DNA of 36,889 bases from Solirubrobacteraceae bacterium. GTDB lineage: Bacteria; Actinomycetota; Thermoleophilia; Solirubrobacterales; Solirubrobacteraceae. Location of the stretch: positions 1 to 36,889 of the forward strand of contig JAEMSV010000039.1 in the NCBI GenBank assembly GCA_016462625.1, in the 5' to 3' direction. How positions within the stretch are numbered: the stretch's first letter is position 1; each line of letters begins with the position of its first letter. Shown one piece after another: positions 8,294 to 17,101 of the stretch. Position numbers and translations under genes: made by a program. The notes below the pieces were generated by a model that did not search any database, had not been told where the DNA came from, and saw nothing but the letters and a program-made list of their open reading frames with translations.

Positions 8294-9610
8294 CTACGGC
8301 GCCGGCGCCGCCTCCAGGCGCGGGTAGTCACCCTTCTTGCCGACCTGGTTGTTCAGCGCGTCGCTCGGCTGCGGGTACGCGCTGTTGCACGAACCGCCGC
8401 CGCCCTTGTGGTTCGGGTCGCAGATCTGCTCGCGGCCCAGGCTGATCCGAGGATCGAGCATCAGGAAGACGCGCATCCACGGACCGTTGACGTCACCGCT
8501 GGCGGCCGCGGAGGCCAGGTTGGCGAAGACGCCCGTGTAGCCGTTCGAGCGCGGCTCGAGCCAATCCAGCAGCGGGATGATGTTCCGCAGGCTCGGGACC
8601 AGCCACGCGGAGAGCGGCTGCAGGCCCTCGATCAGTGGCGTGGCCGACTTCAGGGCCGGCACGGTCGCGTCGGTGAACTGCGGCAGGCTGTCGACGAGAC
8701 CGGCGGCCGCGCGCACCGTGGGCCGCAGCTCGCCGAACACCGGCTTGAGCGTCTTGGCGGTCGCCGAGAGGTCGTCCACGACCGGCTCGGCGTCGGAGAC
8801 CAGCCCGGGGAGATTCGTCAGCGTCGTGTTGGCCGACTGGGTCAGCAGCCGCGTCTCGGCGATGCCGTCCTCCAGCTCCTGGGTGCGGCCCGAGACGGCG
8901 GAGAGCGTGGTCCGGCTGTCCGTGACGATCGAGCGCAGCGTCTGCTCCTTCTGCGCCAGCGCCTGCACGACCGTGTTGCCGTTCTGGACGATGCCGGCGA
9001 TCGCATCCTCCTGCCCGTCGAGCGACTTCGTGATCCGCCGGATCCGGTGGACCGACTCGTTGAGGCTCGTGAGGGTCGCGCGGAGCCGCTCCGGGTTCAG
9101 CCCGTCGCCGCCGGAGATCCCCTTGTCGATGGTCTCCAGGGTGCCCGTTACGTGCTCGCGTGTTCCCGGGCCGAAGGTGTTCAGCGCCTCGTCCGGCTGC
9201 ACGATCGGCGTCGCGGGGATCGCGGTGCCCGACGGCAGCTCCGGGTTGCCCTGGGGGCCGCGGTTCAGGCGCAGGTAGGCCTCGCCGAACGCCGTTCGGG
9301 CGCCCGGTGCGACCGTCGCTCCCTGGCGGAGCGGCCGGTACTTCTTCTGCACCGCGAAGGTGATGTCCGCGCCCTTGCTGTCTGCGTCGACCTTGGTGAC
9401 CTCACCGACCTTCACCCCGTTGACCATGACGAGGGACTTCTCGAGCAGCTGGCCCGTCTCGTCCATGTGCACGGTGACTTCGTACGGGGGCTGGCCCACC
9501 TTGCTGCCCGGACCGCCGAAGGCCCGGTTGAAGACGAAGAACGCAATCCCGGTGAGGACCGTGACGACGATCAGGAGGACGACGCCGGCGACGGGGACGT
9601 GGCGGTTCAT
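8294..9610 (-). CDS. mceF: MCE family protein, position F
   Basis: Envelope subunit (438 aa) of an Mce lipid importer. One N-terminal membrane helix (about residues 7-28, VAGVVLLIVVTVLTGIAFFVF) is followed by an MCE domain (about 40-118, with GQLLEKSLVMVNGVKVGEV) and a long helical region (about 150-350) expected to help form the periplasm-spanning tube. Its only two cysteines, C397 and C408, are near the C-terminus. ATG at 9610 overlaps the mceE stop as ATGA. The letter is assigned by gene order, not by orthology to a mycobacterial protein. Confidence 0.93.
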   Translation of the reverse strand: MNRHVPVAGVVLLIVVTVLTGIAFFVFNRAFGGPGSKVGQPPYEVTVHMDETGQLLEKSLVMVNGVKVGEVTKVDADSKGADITFAVQKKYRPLRQGATVAPGARTAFGEAYLRLNRGPQGNPELPSGTAIPATPIVQPDEALNTFGPGTREHVTGTLETIDKGISGGDGLNPERLRATLTSLNESVHRIRRITKSLDGQEDAIAGIVQNGNTVVQALAQKEQTLRSIVTDSRTTLSAVSGRTQELEDGIAETRLLTQSANTTLTNLPGLVSDAEPVVDDLSATAKTLKPVFGELRPTVRAAAGLVDSLPQFTDATVPALKSATPLIEGLQPLSAWLVPSLRNIIPLLDWLEPRSNGYTGVFANLASAAASGDVNGPWMRVFLMLDPRISLGREQICDPNHKGGGGSCNSAYPQPSDALNNQVGKKGDYPRLEAAPAP

Positions 9611-11001
9611 CCGCGCTCCTCCTTGACCTTCTCGTTGCCGGGCAGACCGGGCACGATCGCCCGGAGGATGCAGGCGATGCGGTCGGTCGCGCACTTCTGG
9701 TCGAGGAGCGTCGCGAGACCCTCGTTGACCTCGGCCTGCTGCTGCGCCTTCGTCTTGAAGGCGCTGCTCGCCGTCGACGCCGACCTCGGCGCGCTTGTTC
9801 CCTCGGGCCGCTGATCGAAGCCGAAGTTGGCCGGATTCGCCGGCTCGACGGCCGTGACGATCGCTCGCGCCATCGCGCCGTTGATGTCCCCCGTCGAGAC
9901 GGCGCCGCTGACCACGTCGCCGAGCTGCGCGACGCCGTCGCTGTAGTTCGAGAGCGTGTTGACCGTCCGCGCCGCGGCGTCGACCGCGGGCCGGCCCTCT
10001 GTCGCGGCCTGGCCGAGCCGCGAGGTGAACTTGCGGATCTCCGGCAGCTGCTCCTTGCCGCGCTTCTCCAGCGCCGCGAGATCGTCGATGAGCTTCTTCG
10101 TCGTCGGTGTGAGCTCGCGGAGCTCCTGCAGGCCTTCGGGCAGGTCGTCGAGGACCGGGAGCGTCGCGTCGAGGCTCTCGTTCAGCGGCCCGGACAGCGT
10201 CTGGATCTGGTCGAGCGCCCGCTGGGCCGCCTTCATGGTCGCCGGCAGCTCGCGCATGGCCTGCGAGAGCTCGGGCGAACGGCTCCCGGTGACGTTCAAC
10301 ACCTGGCTACCCGAATCGACGGCGACCGCCAGCTCATCGCGCCGCTTGGCGACGGTGTCGGCGATCGTCGAGACGTCGGAGACGAGCTGGGAGACGAGGC
10401 GGCGGCGGTCGGCGACGGCCTCGGTGAGCCGCCGCCCGCTGGCCGCCAGGGGGGCCGAGGCGACGAGCGCGCGCTCGAGGTCGTCGCCGCGGCCGTCGAG
10501 CGTCTTGTCGGCCTCGCCGAGCAGGACCTGCAGGTACGCGCGCGTGTCGACGTCGAAGGTCGAGAGCAGCTTGTCGGGAGCCTCGTACGAGCTGGTCCGC
10601 TCCATCGCGACGGTTCCGCCGTCGGGCATCGCGCCCGTATCCGGTGAGCCGGGATCGACGTTGATCGAGAGCACCGGAACGGCGCCGATCGGCCGGACGA
10701 CCGCGCTGGCGTTGTCGAAGATCTTGCCGTCGACCTCGGGGTCGAGCTCGAGCGTGGCAACGGCCTGCCCGTCCTTGACGGTCACGTCCGCGACCCGCCC
10801 CTGGATCGTCCCGGCGACGGTGGCCAGCGGATGGTCGGCCTGGTCGAGCCCCACCGCGTTCTTCAGCTGGACGTGCAGCGTGTAGTGGTTCTCGTGGAAC
10901 GGCAGGCCGACGCTCACCTTCCGCAGCGTGTAGCCGACGCCGACCACCGACGCGATGATGAGGGCGACGAGCGCCGCGCGGTACATCGGAAGCGCGCCCA
11001 T
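9607..11001 (-). CDS. mceE: MCE family protein, position E
   Basis: Fifth MCE subunit (464 aa): membrane helix at about 7-25 (YRAALVALIIASVVGVGYTL), MCE domain about 35-120 (KNAVGLDQADHPLATVAGTIQGRVADV), long helical section and a polar tail. In mycobacteria the E protein is a lipoprotein (LprK-like), but no lipobox cysteine is present here; the only cysteines are C437 and C444 (QKCATDRIAC). So it is anchored by an uncleaved helix. Its ATG shares one base with the mceD stop (TGATG). Position-based name. Confidence 0.92.
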   Translation of the reverse strand: MGALPMYRAALVALIIASVVGVGYTLRKVSVGLPFHENHYTLHVQLKNAVGLDQADHPLATVAGTIQGRVADVTVKDGQAVATLELDPEVDGKIFDNASAVVRPIGAVPVLSINVDPGSPDTGAMPDGGTVAMERTSSYEAPDKLLSTFDVDTRAYLQVLLGEADKTLDGRGDDLERALVASAPLAASGRRLTEAVADRRRLVSQLVSDVSTIADTVAKRRDELAVAVDSGSQVLNVTGSRSPELSQAMRELPATMKAAQRALDQIQTLSGPLNESLDATLPVLDDLPEGLQELRELTPTTKKLIDDLAALEKRGKEQLPEIRKFTSRLGQAATEGRPAVDAAARTVNTLSNYSDGVAQLGDVVSGAVSTGDINGAMARAIVTAVEPANPANFGFDQRPEGTSAPRSASTASSAFKTKAQQQAEVNEGLATLLDQKCATDRIACILRAIVPGLPGNEKVKEERG

Positions 11002-12335
11002 CAGCGACAGTCCTCCTGGGCCCGCATCCGCTGGGACGCGGGGTCGTTGATCAGGCCCTCGGCGCACTCGGAGGCCGAGGCCGCCAGGGAGGCGGGCAAG
11101 GTGCCGACCATGCCGATCAGGCCGTTGAGCAGGTCGCCGCTGACGCGCATGTAGTGGCCGGCGCCGAGCAGCTGGTTGTTCGCACGGGTCTGGAACGGGG
11201 ACAGCGCCGCGGTCAGTCCCGCACCGGCCGAGAGGAACTGCTCGATCGACGACTGACCGAGACGCGACTTCTTGGTCAGAGAGGGCAGCGCCTTCTTGTC
11301 GAGGTCGTCCACCGCCGTGTTGACGGGCTTGATCAGCGCGCGGAGCGCGCCAGAGGCACCGCTGAGGTCGGTGAGGACACCCTGGATCTCGGTCACGAGC
11401 GGGGGCGCGTCCTCGACGATCGGCGCAGCCTTCTTCAGCAGCGGCGCGCCGTCCTTGAGCAACGGCGTCGCCTCCTCGAGCACCGGCCCGGCCTTCTTGG
11501 TCGCGTCGCTGATCTTCGAGGTGAGGCTGATGAGCATGCCCGATCGATCGCGGAGGTCGTTGATCGCGCCGGGCAGCGAGACGAGCGCCTCGTCCAGGAC
11601 CTGACCGTTGTCGACGTTGACCGCCGCGAGCGTCTGCTCGGCGTTGCGGACGATGCCCGGGAGCTTGTCCGCGCGCGAGCCGACGGCCGGCGCCGCGATC
11701 GCGAGGTCGCGGATCGTGTCGCGCAGCTCGTCGCCCTTCGGGCCGCGCATGGCCCGCGCGGCGGGACCCGCAGCCTTCAGGGCCGCAGGGGTCTGCGACA
11801 GGATCTTGCCGATGGCCTCCTCGGCCTCGGGCGTCGCCGTCTTGGACTGCTCGGCGATGATCGACTGCAGCGCTTCGCGGCGGGGCGCATCGAACCCGCG
11901 CAGGGACTCGTCGAGCGCGACGTACACGGCGGTCTGGTCCTTCGGGATCATGCCGCCGCCGAGCTGGCCGGCACCCGGGGTGCCGGGATCGAGGTCGATG
12001 AACGCGTCACCCTCGAAGGCCGCGTGAGGCCGCAGCGACGCGGTCGCGTCCTTGTAGATCGTCCCGGCCTCGGGCCGCAGCTTCAGCTCGATCTTCGCGT
12101 CGTCGCCGACCCGCGTGACGTCGCCGATCACGCCGACGTTCACCCCGGCGACCCGCACGTCGCGGTTGACCTTCGCGAGGCCCTTCGCCTCGTCGAACAT
12201 GAGCGTCACGGTCGTGTCGGGGGCGCGCGGATCCGGCCGCACGGTGCCGATCGCGATCAGCACGGGGACCACGACGATGATGATCGCGCCGACGATCCGG
12301 CGGCGCCGGATCTCCTTGTTGGTACCGGTCAGCAT
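11001..12335 (-). CDS. mceD: MCE family protein, position D
   Basis: Fourth MCE subunit (444 aa). A basic start (NKEIRRRRIVG) precedes one membrane helix (about 14-33), then the MCE domain (about 42-122, DEAKGLAKVNRDVRVAGVNVGVIGDV). The helical part contains short repeating units such as PLLKDGAPLLKKAAPIVEDAPPLV (about 300-323 by eye), typical of the regularly kinked helices of these proteins. The two cysteines are C424 and C443, next to the C-terminal Arg444. The ATG at 12335 lies inside the end of mceC (7-base overlap). Earlier in-frame ATG at 12404 would add residues with no MCE similarity. Confidence 0.92.
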   Translation of the reverse strand: MLTGTNKEIRRRRIVGAIIIVVVPVLIAIGTVRPDPRAPDTTVTLMFDEAKGLAKVNRDVRVAGVNVGVIGDVTRVGDDAKIELKLRPEAGTIYKDATASLRPHAAFEGDAFIDLDPGTPGAGQLGGGMIPKDQTAVYVALDESLRGFDAPRREALQSIIAEQSKTATPEAEEAIGKILSQTPAALKAAGPAARAMRGPKGDELRDTIRDLAIAAPAVGSRADKLPGIVRNAEQTLAAVNVDNGQVLDEALVSLPGAINDLRDRSGMLISLTSKISDATKKAGPVLEEATPLLKDGAPLLKKAAPIVEDAPPLVTEIQGVLTDLSGASGALRALIKPVNTAVDDLDKKALPSLTKKSRLGQSSIEQFLSAGAGLTAALSPFQTRANNQLLGAGHYMRVSGDLLNGLIGMVGTLPASLAASASECAEGLINDPASQRMRAQEDCR

Positions 12336-13618
12336 TGGCCCTTCGCCCCCGCGTCCTCGCGCGACTTCCCGGGAGCCGGGTACGGGTTGCGGTTCGAGCC
12401 GCACGTGAAGATCGGGGCGAAGCGCAGGCCCGGGTTGCCCGGGGCCGTGGCGCCCTCGCTGTAGGGCTTCGAGGTGGTCTGCTCCAGCGCCTTGACGCCG
12501 GCAAGGAGATCTCCCCGGTACGGCGCCAGGATGTCGCCGATGACCTTGATCGATTCCGCGGCGGGGATCGCCAGCTTCACCGGGCCGAGCAGGTAGCGCA
12601 TCGCGTCGGGGCCTTCCTCGAAGGCCGCGGCCGCGACCGGCCCGAGGCGCGTCACCGCACGGCGGAGCTCCGGACTCGCCGCGAGCATGCGCCGGATCGT
12701 CGGCAGCTCGGCGGCGAGCGTCTCGACGGCGGGCGTGACGTCCGTCGTGAGCTCGGTGAGCTGCGTCGTCAGCTTCTCGATCCGCGGACGGACCGCGACG
12801 AGCTTGTCGACGACCTCGGGCGCGTTGTCGAGTGTTGCGCCGATGTCCTCGCGGCGGCGGGCAACGGCCTGCAGGGACGTGCTGGAATCCTCCAGCACGG
12901 CAGGAAGGTCCTGCCCGTTGCCCACCAGTCCGCGAGCGACGGTCTGGCTGCCCGTGATCAGGCCGGCCAGTGCGCCGTTTTGCGGTGTCAGGGCATCCAG
13001 AAGCGGAATGCCCTCCTCCAAGATCGGGCGGAGCTGCTTGAGCGCCGCGTTCGTCTCCTCGCCCTGCCCGAGCACGGCGTTGCCGGTCGTGACGAGCGTG
13101 TTGGACAGCGCCGTCCTCGTCGAGGCGTCGAAGGCCTCCGCGAGCTCGGGCAGGCTCGTCCCGGAGCGCACCTTCGCCTGCGCGATGGTCGCGCCTTCGG
13201 CGAGCTCGCCGTCGCCCTCGGGCTTGAGCTCGATGTACGTGAGCCCGGACGCCGGCCGGATGCGGACCTCTGCGGTGGTGTCCGCGCCCAGCGGCCAGAA
13301 CTCCGGCGTCACCTCGATCTCCGCGCGCGAGTGATCGCCTTCCGGCGTGGTCGCCTTCACGACGCCGGCGCGCTGGCCGGCGATCCGGATCTGGTCGGCC
13401 ACGTCGACAGGGAGGGCGTTGCCCGGGACCTCGACGACGAGCTTGTACCGCTTCTGGAACGGCACGCCGTTGACGGACAGCGCGATGATGTACGAGATCA
13501 CCAGGCCGATGAGCACCGCCACGATCCCGATCGCCCGCGCATGCTCCGCAAGCGGTGTCGCGAGCCTGACGAGGGGTCGGCTGGGGCGGTGTGTGGGTGT
13601 GCGCGCGTCAGGGCTCAT
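12329..13618 (-). CDS. mceC: MCE family protein, position C
   Basis: Third MCE subunit (429 aa). A cytoplasmic segment of about 28 residues rich in Arg and Pro precedes the membrane helix (about 30-50, IGIVAVLIGLVISYIIALSV), then the MCE domain (about 58-140, with PVDVADQIRIAGQRAGVV) and a long helical region. The only cysteines are C406 and the C-terminal residue C429. Start ATG at 13618 overlaps the mceB stop as ATGA. Predicted component of the hexameric MCE ring and tube; name by order. Confidence 0.92.
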   Translation of the reverse strand: MSPDARTPTHRPSRPLVRLATPLAEHARAIGIVAVLIGLVISYIIALSVNGVPFQKRYKLVVEVPGNALPVDVADQIRIAGQRAGVVKATTPEGDHSRAEIEVTPEFWPLGADTTAEVRIRPASGLTYIELKPEGDGELAEGATIAQAKVRSGTSLPELAEAFDASTRTALSNTLVTTGNAVLGQGEETNAALKQLRPILEEGIPLLDALTPQNGALAGLITGSQTVARGLVGNGQDLPAVLEDSSTSLQAVARRREDIGATLDNAPEVVDKLVAVRPRIEKLTTQLTELTTDVTPAVETLAAELPTIRRMLAASPELRRAVTRLGPVAAAAFEEGPDAMRYLLGPVKLAIPAAESIKVIGDILAPYRGDLLAGVKALEQTTSKPYSEGATAPGNPGLRFAPIFTCGSNRNPYPAPGKSREDAGAKGQC

Positions 13619-15009
13619 CGCATCAGGTAGTCCAGGAGCTGGAGCTGCGGGTCACTGGCGTCCTTGCGCTCGACGCGCTCGCCGCCCTTCGCGGTGCCGC
13701 GCTCCGCGGCCCGGAGCTGGACGGGAATGAGCTGGTCGACGCCTTCGCCGAGCATCTTGGCCAGGCAGCCCGGGCGGATCGGGACGCCGAAGCTCTCGCA
13801 GCTCAGGACGATGCCGGTCCGCATCCACATCCGGGCCGGGTCGACGTTCGGGCTCGTGGGCTGATCGCCGCGCTCGACGGCGACCGCGCCGAGGCCGGTC
13901 TGGCCCTTCGGGTCCGTGCCGTACGTGCTCGCGCCGAACAGCGCCGTGGCGCCGTCGCCGAACACGGGCGAGAGCACGTCGAGCAGGCCTGCGGCGGGCA
14001 GCAAGACGTCGACCGGGTCGAGGTTCTGCAGCTCACCGGTCAGTGGGGCGGCGGCGGCGAGCGTCGACCGCAGCTTCTGGAACACGGGCGAGAGCTCGCG
14101 GATCGAGGCGCCCGCGTCCTTGGCGAACGGCGCGATCAGGGGCGCCGCGGCGCGCAGTTCGGGTGCCGCCTCCGCGAGCGTCTTCGCGAGAGGCTGCGCC
14201 TCCTCGGCGAGCGTGGTCACCTGGCTGAGCGTGTCGCGGGTCGCCTTCAGGCCCTCGGGCGCCTTGGCGAGCGTCCGGTCGAGCTGGGCGGACTTCGACG
14301 CCGTGGTCGCCGCCAGCTCGCTGATCGCCTGCGTGCCGCTGTCGATCTGCTGGTTCGAGTCGGCGAGCTGGCCGGTCAGGCGCTGCGAGTCGGCGATGAC
14401 CGCGCGCAGGTCGACCTCCTGGCTGTCGAGCTCGCTGAACAGGTCGTCGAGGGCATCGAAGCCCGGGCGGAGCTTGAGCATCGCCGCGTTGAGATCCTGC
14501 CCGCGGCCTTCCACGGCCATGCTCAGCTCCGAGACGACCGCCTTCAGCGCCTGGCGCTCGGGCTCCTTGAAGGTGCTGAAGACCTCGTCCAGACGCGGCA
14601 TCGCCATGGTCCGCGACGTCGGGACCGGTCCGCGCAGCGGCTCGCTGGCGTGTCCGAGCTCGAGCGCGACGTAGGTGTCACCGAGGATGTCCTGCTGGCG
14701 GATCGCCGCGGTCGCGTCGGCGCGCGGCGCCGGGACGTCCCGCGTCAGGCGCAACCCGACGGCGGCCGTTCCCTGGTCGGTGAGCTTGACGCTCTCGACC
14801 GTCCCGCCGACCGCGCCGTTGACGCGGATCGTCATCCCGGGCACGAGCGGCCACGCGTTCTTGAACTCCGCCTTGACGAGCGAGCCACCGAGCGCGCCGC
14901 GCTGGGAGATCAGCAGCTTGCCGCTGGAGAGGACGTACAGCAGCAGCAGCGAGAACAGCAGCGCCGCCACCATCGTCCAGCCGGCCCATCTCGCGATCTT
15001 CGGATTCAC
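13615..15009 (-). CDS. mceB: MCE family protein, position B
   Basis: Second MCE subunit (464 aa), with an N-terminal membrane helix (about 9-28, WAGWTMVAALLFSLLLLYVL), MCE domain (about 38-120, PLVPGMTIRVNGAVGGTVESV) and extended helical section with Ala/Leu/Glu-rich repeats. The two cysteines C404 and C415 (SCESFGVPIRPGC) lie before a charged tail. I take the GTG at 15009 as start because it overlaps the mceA stop as GTGA and directly precedes NPKIARWAG; an upstream ATG at 15084 would sit well inside mceA. Confidence 0.92.
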   Translation of the reverse strand: MNPKIARWAGWTMVAALLFSLLLLYVLSSGKLLISQRGALGGSLVKAEFKNAWPLVPGMTIRVNGAVGGTVESVKLTDQGTAAVGLRLTRDVPAPRADATAAIRQQDILGDTYVALELGHASEPLRGPVPTSRTMAMPRLDEVFSTFKEPERQALKAVVSELSMAVEGRGQDLNAAMLKLRPGFDALDDLFSELDSQEVDLRAVIADSQRLTGQLADSNQQIDSGTQAISELAATTASKSAQLDRTLAKAPEGLKATRDTLSQVTTLAEEAQPLAKTLAEAAPELRAAAPLIAPFAKDAGASIRELSPVFQKLRSTLAAAAPLTGELQNLDPVDVLLPAAGLLDVLSPVFGDGATALFGASTYGTDPKGQTGLGAVAVERGDQPTSPNVDPARMWMRTGIVLSCESFGVPIRPGCLAKMLGEGVDQLIPVQLRAAERGTAKGGERVERKDASDPQLQLLDYLMR

Positions 15010-16316
15010 GGCTTCTTCGCCTCCGTGACCGTCTTGGGCTTCCAGGGCTTGTCCCCGACGAAGGACTTCCTGAAGTCCCGCCACGGCTCGCCGTTGGCGG
15101 CACCGGGCACGCGATCGAACGGGCGCGCGAGGAGACCCGGGCCGTTGGTGGCCGGGTCGGCCTCGTTCTCCGGAGCGGGCTCCGCGATGAACATGAAGCG
15201 CGCGGCGTGCCCGTTGACGTCAAAGTTCCCGAGCGCGTCACCGAGGAGCGGCAGCCACCCGAGGGCGTCCGGTGCACGCGCGCGCATCTGATCGAGGATC
15301 GGCGCGAACTGCTTCAGCGCGTTCGGCAGGCGCTGGATCACCGGCTTGGACTCCTTCAGCAGAGGCTGGAGGGCCTCGAGCTGGGCCGGCGCCGTCTGCG
15401 TCAGATCCTGTGCCTTCGTCAGCGTCTCCGGAGCGGCGGCGAGCAGGCGCCGGATGTCGGGAGCCGAGAGGCGCGCCTGCCGCGACGCGGGACCGGCGGC
15501 CTTGGCCAGCGACCGCAGGGCGGGCATCGCGGAGTTCAGCTCGTCGAGGGACCGGCGTGCGCCGCGCAGGCCCGGGCCGAGCCCGTCCACGGTCTGGCCG
15601 AGCTCCTGCTGGCGCCGGGCCGTGACCGACAGGGTCCCCGCCAGCTGATCGGCGACGCCCTGCAGACCCTCGGGATCCTCGGAGAGCTCACCGACGACGG
15701 TGCTGCTCTCGCGCACGAGCCGGCGGAGCGCCGGCGCGTCGGCGGCGACGTCCGCGACGAGCGCCGCGGTCTCGCGCAGGGCCTTGTCGCTGTGCTCCAG
15801 GCTCTCGGCCAGGTGGGTGCCGTGGCCCTCGAGCCCGCGATCGAGCGACGCGACGAGACGCTGGATGTTCGCACGGGTCTTCGGGTCGAAGGTCGAGAAC
15901 GCGTCATCGAGCTCGACGGGCTGGTCGGTCGAGTTCAGCGAGAGCTGGGCGCCGTCGGGGAGCGGCTGGCCGTGGCCGCTCGTCACGTCGATGTACCGGT
16001 TCAGCTGACCGGCCTGCGAGAGCATCCGCAGGCTCGCGGTCGCGCCCTCGTGCATCACGTAGTCCTCGTCGAGGACGATCTTCGCGTGCGGGACGTCACC
16101 CGCGCCGAGATCGACCTCCTCGACGACGCCGACGTTCACGTTGCCGGCCCGCACCGGGGCGCCCTTGATGAGGCCGTTGACGCTGTCGAACGCGATGTCG
16201 ACCTGCTGGCCGGAGGGCCCGCCGCCGGACGTCAGGAGGATCGTGCCGAGAATGACGACGACGATCGCGAGCAGCCCGGGGACGATCACGCGGGGACGGG
16301 TGAACGACGACGACAT
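15006..16316 (-). CDS. mceA: MCE family protein, position A
   Basis: First MCE subunit (436 aa). Membrane helix at about 10-29 (IVPGLLAIVVVILGTILLTS), MCE domain about 37-115 (DSVNGLIKGAPVRAGNVNVGVVEEV), and a long helical section to about 340. The C-terminal part ends in a Lys/Pro-rich tail. Unlike mceB-F it has no cysteine at all. The ATG at 16316 shares one base with the yrbEB stop (TGATG). The role is to form, with the other five MCE proteins, the lipid-conducting ring and tube attached to the YrbE permease. Confidence 0.93.
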   Translation of the reverse strand: MSSSFTRPRVIVPGLLAIVVVILGTILLTSGGGPSGQQVDIAFDSVNGLIKGAPVRAGNVNVGVVEEVDLGAGDVPHAKIVLDEDYVMHEGATASLRMLSQAGQLNRYIDVTSGHGQPLPDGAQLSLNSTDQPVELDDAFSTFDPKTRANIQRLVASLDRGLEGHGTHLAESLEHSDKALRETAALVADVAADAPALRRLVRESSTVVGELSEDPEGLQGVADQLAGTLSVTARRQQELGQTVDGLGPGLRGARRSLDELNSAMPALRSLAKAAGPASRQARLSAPDIRRLLAAAPETLTKAQDLTQTAPAQLEALQPLLKESKPVIQRLPNALKQFAPILDQMRARAPDALGWLPLLGDALGNFDVNGHAARFMFIAEPAPENEADPATNGPGLLARPFDRVPGAANGEPWRDFRKSFVGDKPWKPKTVTEAKKP

Positions 16317-17101
16317 CACGCGACTGGCAGGTTCGGGTCGATGCCCCAGAAGACCAGCGTCAGGGCGGTGTTCGCGAACGTCGCGAGGATGAGGTTCACG
16401 CCCATCGATCTCGCCGTGGCCATGCCGACCTCCACGGGCCCGCCGCGCACGTTGTAGCCGAAGTACAGGGACACGCTGATCACGAGCAGCGCGATGACGA
16501 GGCCCTTGATGGCGGAGTACAGGAGATCGAGCGGACTGAGCGCCGCGTAGAAGCCGATCTCGAACGTGCCCTGGGAGACGTCCGCGAAGTACGCGACCGC
16601 GACGAGCCACGCGCCGAACTGGCCGGCGACCACGGCGACCGCGTAGATGAGCGGCACCATGCAGAGGGCCGCGATGAGCCGCGTGGTCACGAGGTAGGCG
16701 ATCGCCGGGATGCCCATGACCTCGATCGCGTCGACCTCCTCACGCACCCGCATGGAGCCGAGCTCGGCGACGATGCCGCACCCGACCTTCGCAGCGAGGA
16801 TGAAGCCGAAGATGAACGGGACGACCTCTCGGGTCGTGCAGAAGGCCGTGAAGACGCCGACCGCCGAGCCGCCGCCGAGCGCGCGGGTCGCCGCTGAGGC
16901 CTCGAGGCCGCAGGCGCTCCCCATCATGAAGGCCATGAGCACGATGACGAGCGTGCTGCCGAGGGCGAGGATGCCCGCCTGACGCACGATCTCCCCGGTG
17001 TACGGCCGGACCTTCGTGACGTTCTTGACGGCGGCGACGATGAACGCCGCGTAGTCGCCGACCTCGTAGAAGGGGTCCGGGCGCCCTGATCGCGTGCTCA
17101 A
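16316..17101 (-). CDS. yrbEB: YrbE/MlaE family permease B of the Mce lipid transporter
   Basis: Inner-membrane permease subunit (261 aa) with several hydrophobic segments (LALGSTLVIVLMAFMMGSA, VVPFIFGFILAAKVG, LICMVPLIYAV-like, LVIALLVISVSLYFG). The conserved cytoplasmic EExDA-type motif is EEVDAIEVMG, thought to contact the ATPase. No ATG is available: the TTG at 17101 overlaps the yrbEA stop as TTGA, keeps the expected N-terminus (LSTRSGRPDPFYEVGDYAAF) and matches the coupled pattern of the whole operon. The partner ATPase (MceG/Mkl) is not in the window and must be encoded elsewhere. Confidence 0.92.
   Translation of the reverse strand: MSTRSGRPDPFYEVGDYAAFIVAAVKNVTKVRPYTGEIVRQAGILALGSTLVIVLMAFMMGSACGLEASAATRALGGGSAVGVFTAFCTTREVVPFIFGFILAAKVGCGIVAELGSMRVREEVDAIEVMGIPAIAYLVTTRLIAALCMVPLIYAVAVVAGQFGAWLVAVAYFADVSQGTFEIGFYAALSPLDLLYSAIKGLVIALLVISVSLYFGYNVRGGPVEVGMATARSMGVNLILATFANTALTLVFWGIDPNLPVA

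Noticed and set aside
8408..16457. Several 350-570-residue plus-strand frames opposite the mce genes
   Set aside because: All mirror the mce genes and have the composition of antisense frames in high-GC DNA.
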